Source of the DNA: Lingula anatina
Lineage: Eukaryota > Brachiopoda > Lingulata > Lingulida > Lingulidae
NCBI RefSeq assembly: GCF_001039355.2
Contig: NW_019775572.1
Location: 21,072-85,071, forward strand
DNA length: 64,000 nt
Direction of reading: 5' to 3'
A model generated the notes under the pieces. The model was not told the origin of the DNA. It did not search any database and was given only the letters and a program-made list of their open reading frames with translations. Below are positions 62,357 through 64,000 of this stretch, piece after piece; within the stretch, counting starts at the first letter, position 1; every line of letters starts with the position of its first letter. A program made the position numbers and the translations under genes.

Positions 62357-63993
62357 ACAAAAATTATTAAAAAGAATCTAAGGCTGTTTCAAAAAGATAT
62401 TTCTAATGGAAATGCACTTTAAAACTGATTTGCGAGATGCTTTATACTAGCCAAATACAGGTGAGAGTTAAGTGGAAGACTCCAGGTGTAAACAGGGTTT
62501 AACTCCAGGTAATGGCAGCTACCTGCATGCAGAGGTGTTAGCTTCCCAGGTGTGCTGATGAGAGCGTGTTACATGTAAAGTCTGTACTGTGATGCCACAT
62601 TAAAACAGATAGTTTATGAATAATAGGTTTCAGTTGAGTAAATTTATTATAAACAGACTTGCTAGACTAAATGCTTTAAAGTGAAAAAATCCTGGGATTA
62701 AAATGTTGGGTATAAATGAAATTTGTTGACTGTTGGATGTTACTTGTTTGATTTCTTTCCTTGATATCTTTATTTTAAAATCTTAAATGATCTATTAAAC
62801 TTAAATATATTAAAGTAAAAAAAATTATATAATCAAATACTGGTTGTTAAAACATGAATTTTCACAAAATACATTAAAGTAAAAAATTATATAATCAAAT
62901 ACTGGTTGTTAAAACATGAATTTTCACATTCACAATTAACAACTATGTATTACATTTTTAATGTTTTCTTGTACAATTAATTCTTAATTTCATTGAAATC
63001 ATTTTGTGGTCTTTCCAGATTGTGTGGTGTGAGCAGCAGTCCTATAAGACCAGAGAGGTCAGGGAAGAGTTAAATGACCCGGAGTGGCCACAACAAGAAT
63101 GGTACCTGGTAGGGTCAAAGTTCTGACAAAATAAAGGCCAGATCCACTGAAGAAAAACTTGAAAATTTTGAAACTTAAAAATTAATTAATATTTGAAAAT
63201 GCCCGAATCTGACGTGGCACTATTAGGTGAAGAACTTTTCAAAATTATCCAGTGGCCCATTTTCAAGTTTGACGAAATTTTCAAAGTGAAAAATAATTAT
63301 CATGTCAGTGGAGAATTGTTTTCTGAAAAAATTTTCAAGACCGAGTAAATTTTCAAGTTTTTACTGTAGACTGAAAGTTGGCTTCAAGGACGTGGTTCAA
63401 AAAGTTAGGATCTATTACCTTATATATCTGCTTTGAGAATGCAGAATAAAACATTGTCATGTTATGAGATAATGCTGTCACATTACAAAATACATCGGGA
63501 TGAATTTGCTAATTAGAACTGATGACAAACAGCAACATTCTTATGGTTTCAAACAAATGAACATATAGCCCTAGAAAATGTAAAACAGAAATTAAATAAT
63601 TGATAACATTAATGCTGGTGTGGTATATAAAAAGAGTCCAACCATACAAAATAGTAAAATAATTATGTTACTGCCAGTACGTAATATTATAAGGATACAC
63701 TAGTCAACATGGATATGATTGGGTCAATAGTTGTTTTTTATGACGATGATGATATTTGTTTTAAAAGTGGTGATAATGTTGATATGCAACTAATTTATAG
63801 TATTGGAGTGTTTTATCTTTGATGTTAATGGTCACTAATGAATTTCATTATATTTTACAATATTTTGCAGGGTTCAGGGTCCAGTATGCACATAAGTGAG
63901 GCATGGGAGCAAGGATACACTGGTCAAGGAGTGACCGTAGTGGTCAATGATGATGGATTGGACATTGAACATCCAGATATTAAGGAGAATTAT
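60205..63993 (+). CDS. Furin/kexin-type proprotein convertase, first 4 exons (runs off window)
   Basis: Exons 60205-60405, 61257-61334, 63019-63108, 63871-63993, all phase 0; 164 residues, then a GTAGGT donor at the window edge. These S8 serine proteases cut precursor proteins after basic residues in the secretory pathway. Seen: a hydrophobic signal peptide (LQLLFYLCVLTCVLL, about residues 14-28), an inhibitory prodomain with YGYVHAVHIFGKFYLW, an autocleavage site R105-E-V-R108 in the expected RxxR pattern, the NDPEWPQQEWYL that leads into the catalytic domain, AWEQGYTGQGVTVVV, and the catalytic Asp at residue 150 in NDDG. Two Cys (in PCAEI and VWCEQQ) in the prodomain are unusual. The start is the first in-frame ATG ahead of the signal peptide. 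His, Asn and Ser of the active site lie outside. Whether it is furin, PCSK7-like or another paralogue cannot be said. Confidence 0.88.
60455..60560 (+). repeat. Dispersed hairpin repeat (TGTACAGACACA family)
   Basis: TATACAGACACTACATGTGT...CTGTATATATTG, then CATCACCTACTTCTGTTGTC; a diverged relative of 30057-30155. It lies in convertase intron 1. Confidence 0.6.
60750..61090 (+). repeat. Diverged relative of the 2-kb repeat
   Basis: GTACATTTGATAGCTTTGGT...GCCTTGTTTT matches the 3' end of the 410-2495 unit (GTACATTTGACAGCTTTGCT), and downstream text (AGTCCTTGGAGA) recalls its interior. In convertase intron 1. Confidence 0.5.
62316..62354. repeat. Poly-T run (39)
   Basis: Uninterrupted T tract in convertase intron 2. 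Confidence 0.97.
62811..62929. repeat. Two-copy tandem duplication (~60 bp)
   Basis: TATATAATCAAATACTGGTT...GTTAAAACATGAATTTTCAC occurs twice back to back, almost identical, in convertase intron 2, suggesting a recent slip or an assembly echo. Confidence 0.9.
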
Positions 63994-64000
63994 GTAGGTA

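Overview
This is animal nuclear DNA: AT-rich, with genes split into many small GT-AG exons, long microsatellites, and many short inverted-repeat transposon relics. The proteins are metazoan (ARPIN, MIS12-complex NSL1, an UNC5-type ZU5-UPA-death tail, MACROD2, a furin-type convertase). Base composition and repeats suggest a marine invertebrate, perhaps a lophotrochozoan such as a mollusc; this last step is a low-confidence inference.

Layout. 0.4-4.6 kb: two ~2.05-kb copies of a non-coding repeat in tandem, joined by a single N. 4.8-6.1 kb (+): three exons of a short-chain dehydrogenase with no visible C-terminal exon. 8.2-17.5 kb (-): complete ten-exon MACROD2-like ADP-ribosyl hydrolase. 18.8-26.6 kb (-): complete twelve-exon TATDN3. 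26.7-35.6 kb (+): NSL1-like kinetochore gene, head to head with TATDN3. Its 5' half plus TATDN3 exon 1 appears twice (26.13-30.06 and 30.16-33.82 kb) beside a 391-N gap and a lone N; this is probably two alleles placed in series, or else a recent tandem duplication. The first copy has a 341-bp transposon inside NSL1 exon 1. 40.0-47.2 kb (+): complete membrane-anchored UNC5CL-like gene. 48.6-51.6 kb (-): complete COA8. 51.9-55.3 kb (+): complete ARPIN, divergent from COA8. 60.2 kb to the end (+): first four exons of a secreted subtilisin-type proprotein convertase.

The genes are unrelated housekeeping and signalling genes, not a pathway. The clearest organisational signal is the TATDN3/NSL1 divergent pair, only 110 bp between start codons, the same arrangement I recall for human chromosome 1q32. 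I joined exons by hand. Every complete model closes in phase: MACROD2 456 aa, TATDN3 269 aa, NSL1-like 258 aa, UNC5CL-like 735 aa, COA8 202 aa, ARPIN 223 aa.

Between genes and in introns there are several families of small non-autonomous DNA transposons with readable target-site duplications (TTAA piggyBac-like, TTA/TAA Harbinger-like, and hAT-like families with CAGGCCCG or CTGGGCCCAG ends). I found no tRNA, rRNA, CRISPR array or new multi-gene system. The observations most worth checking are the doubled NSL1 locus, the transposon in one copy's coding exon, and a transposon end that makes a near-perfect splice donor.
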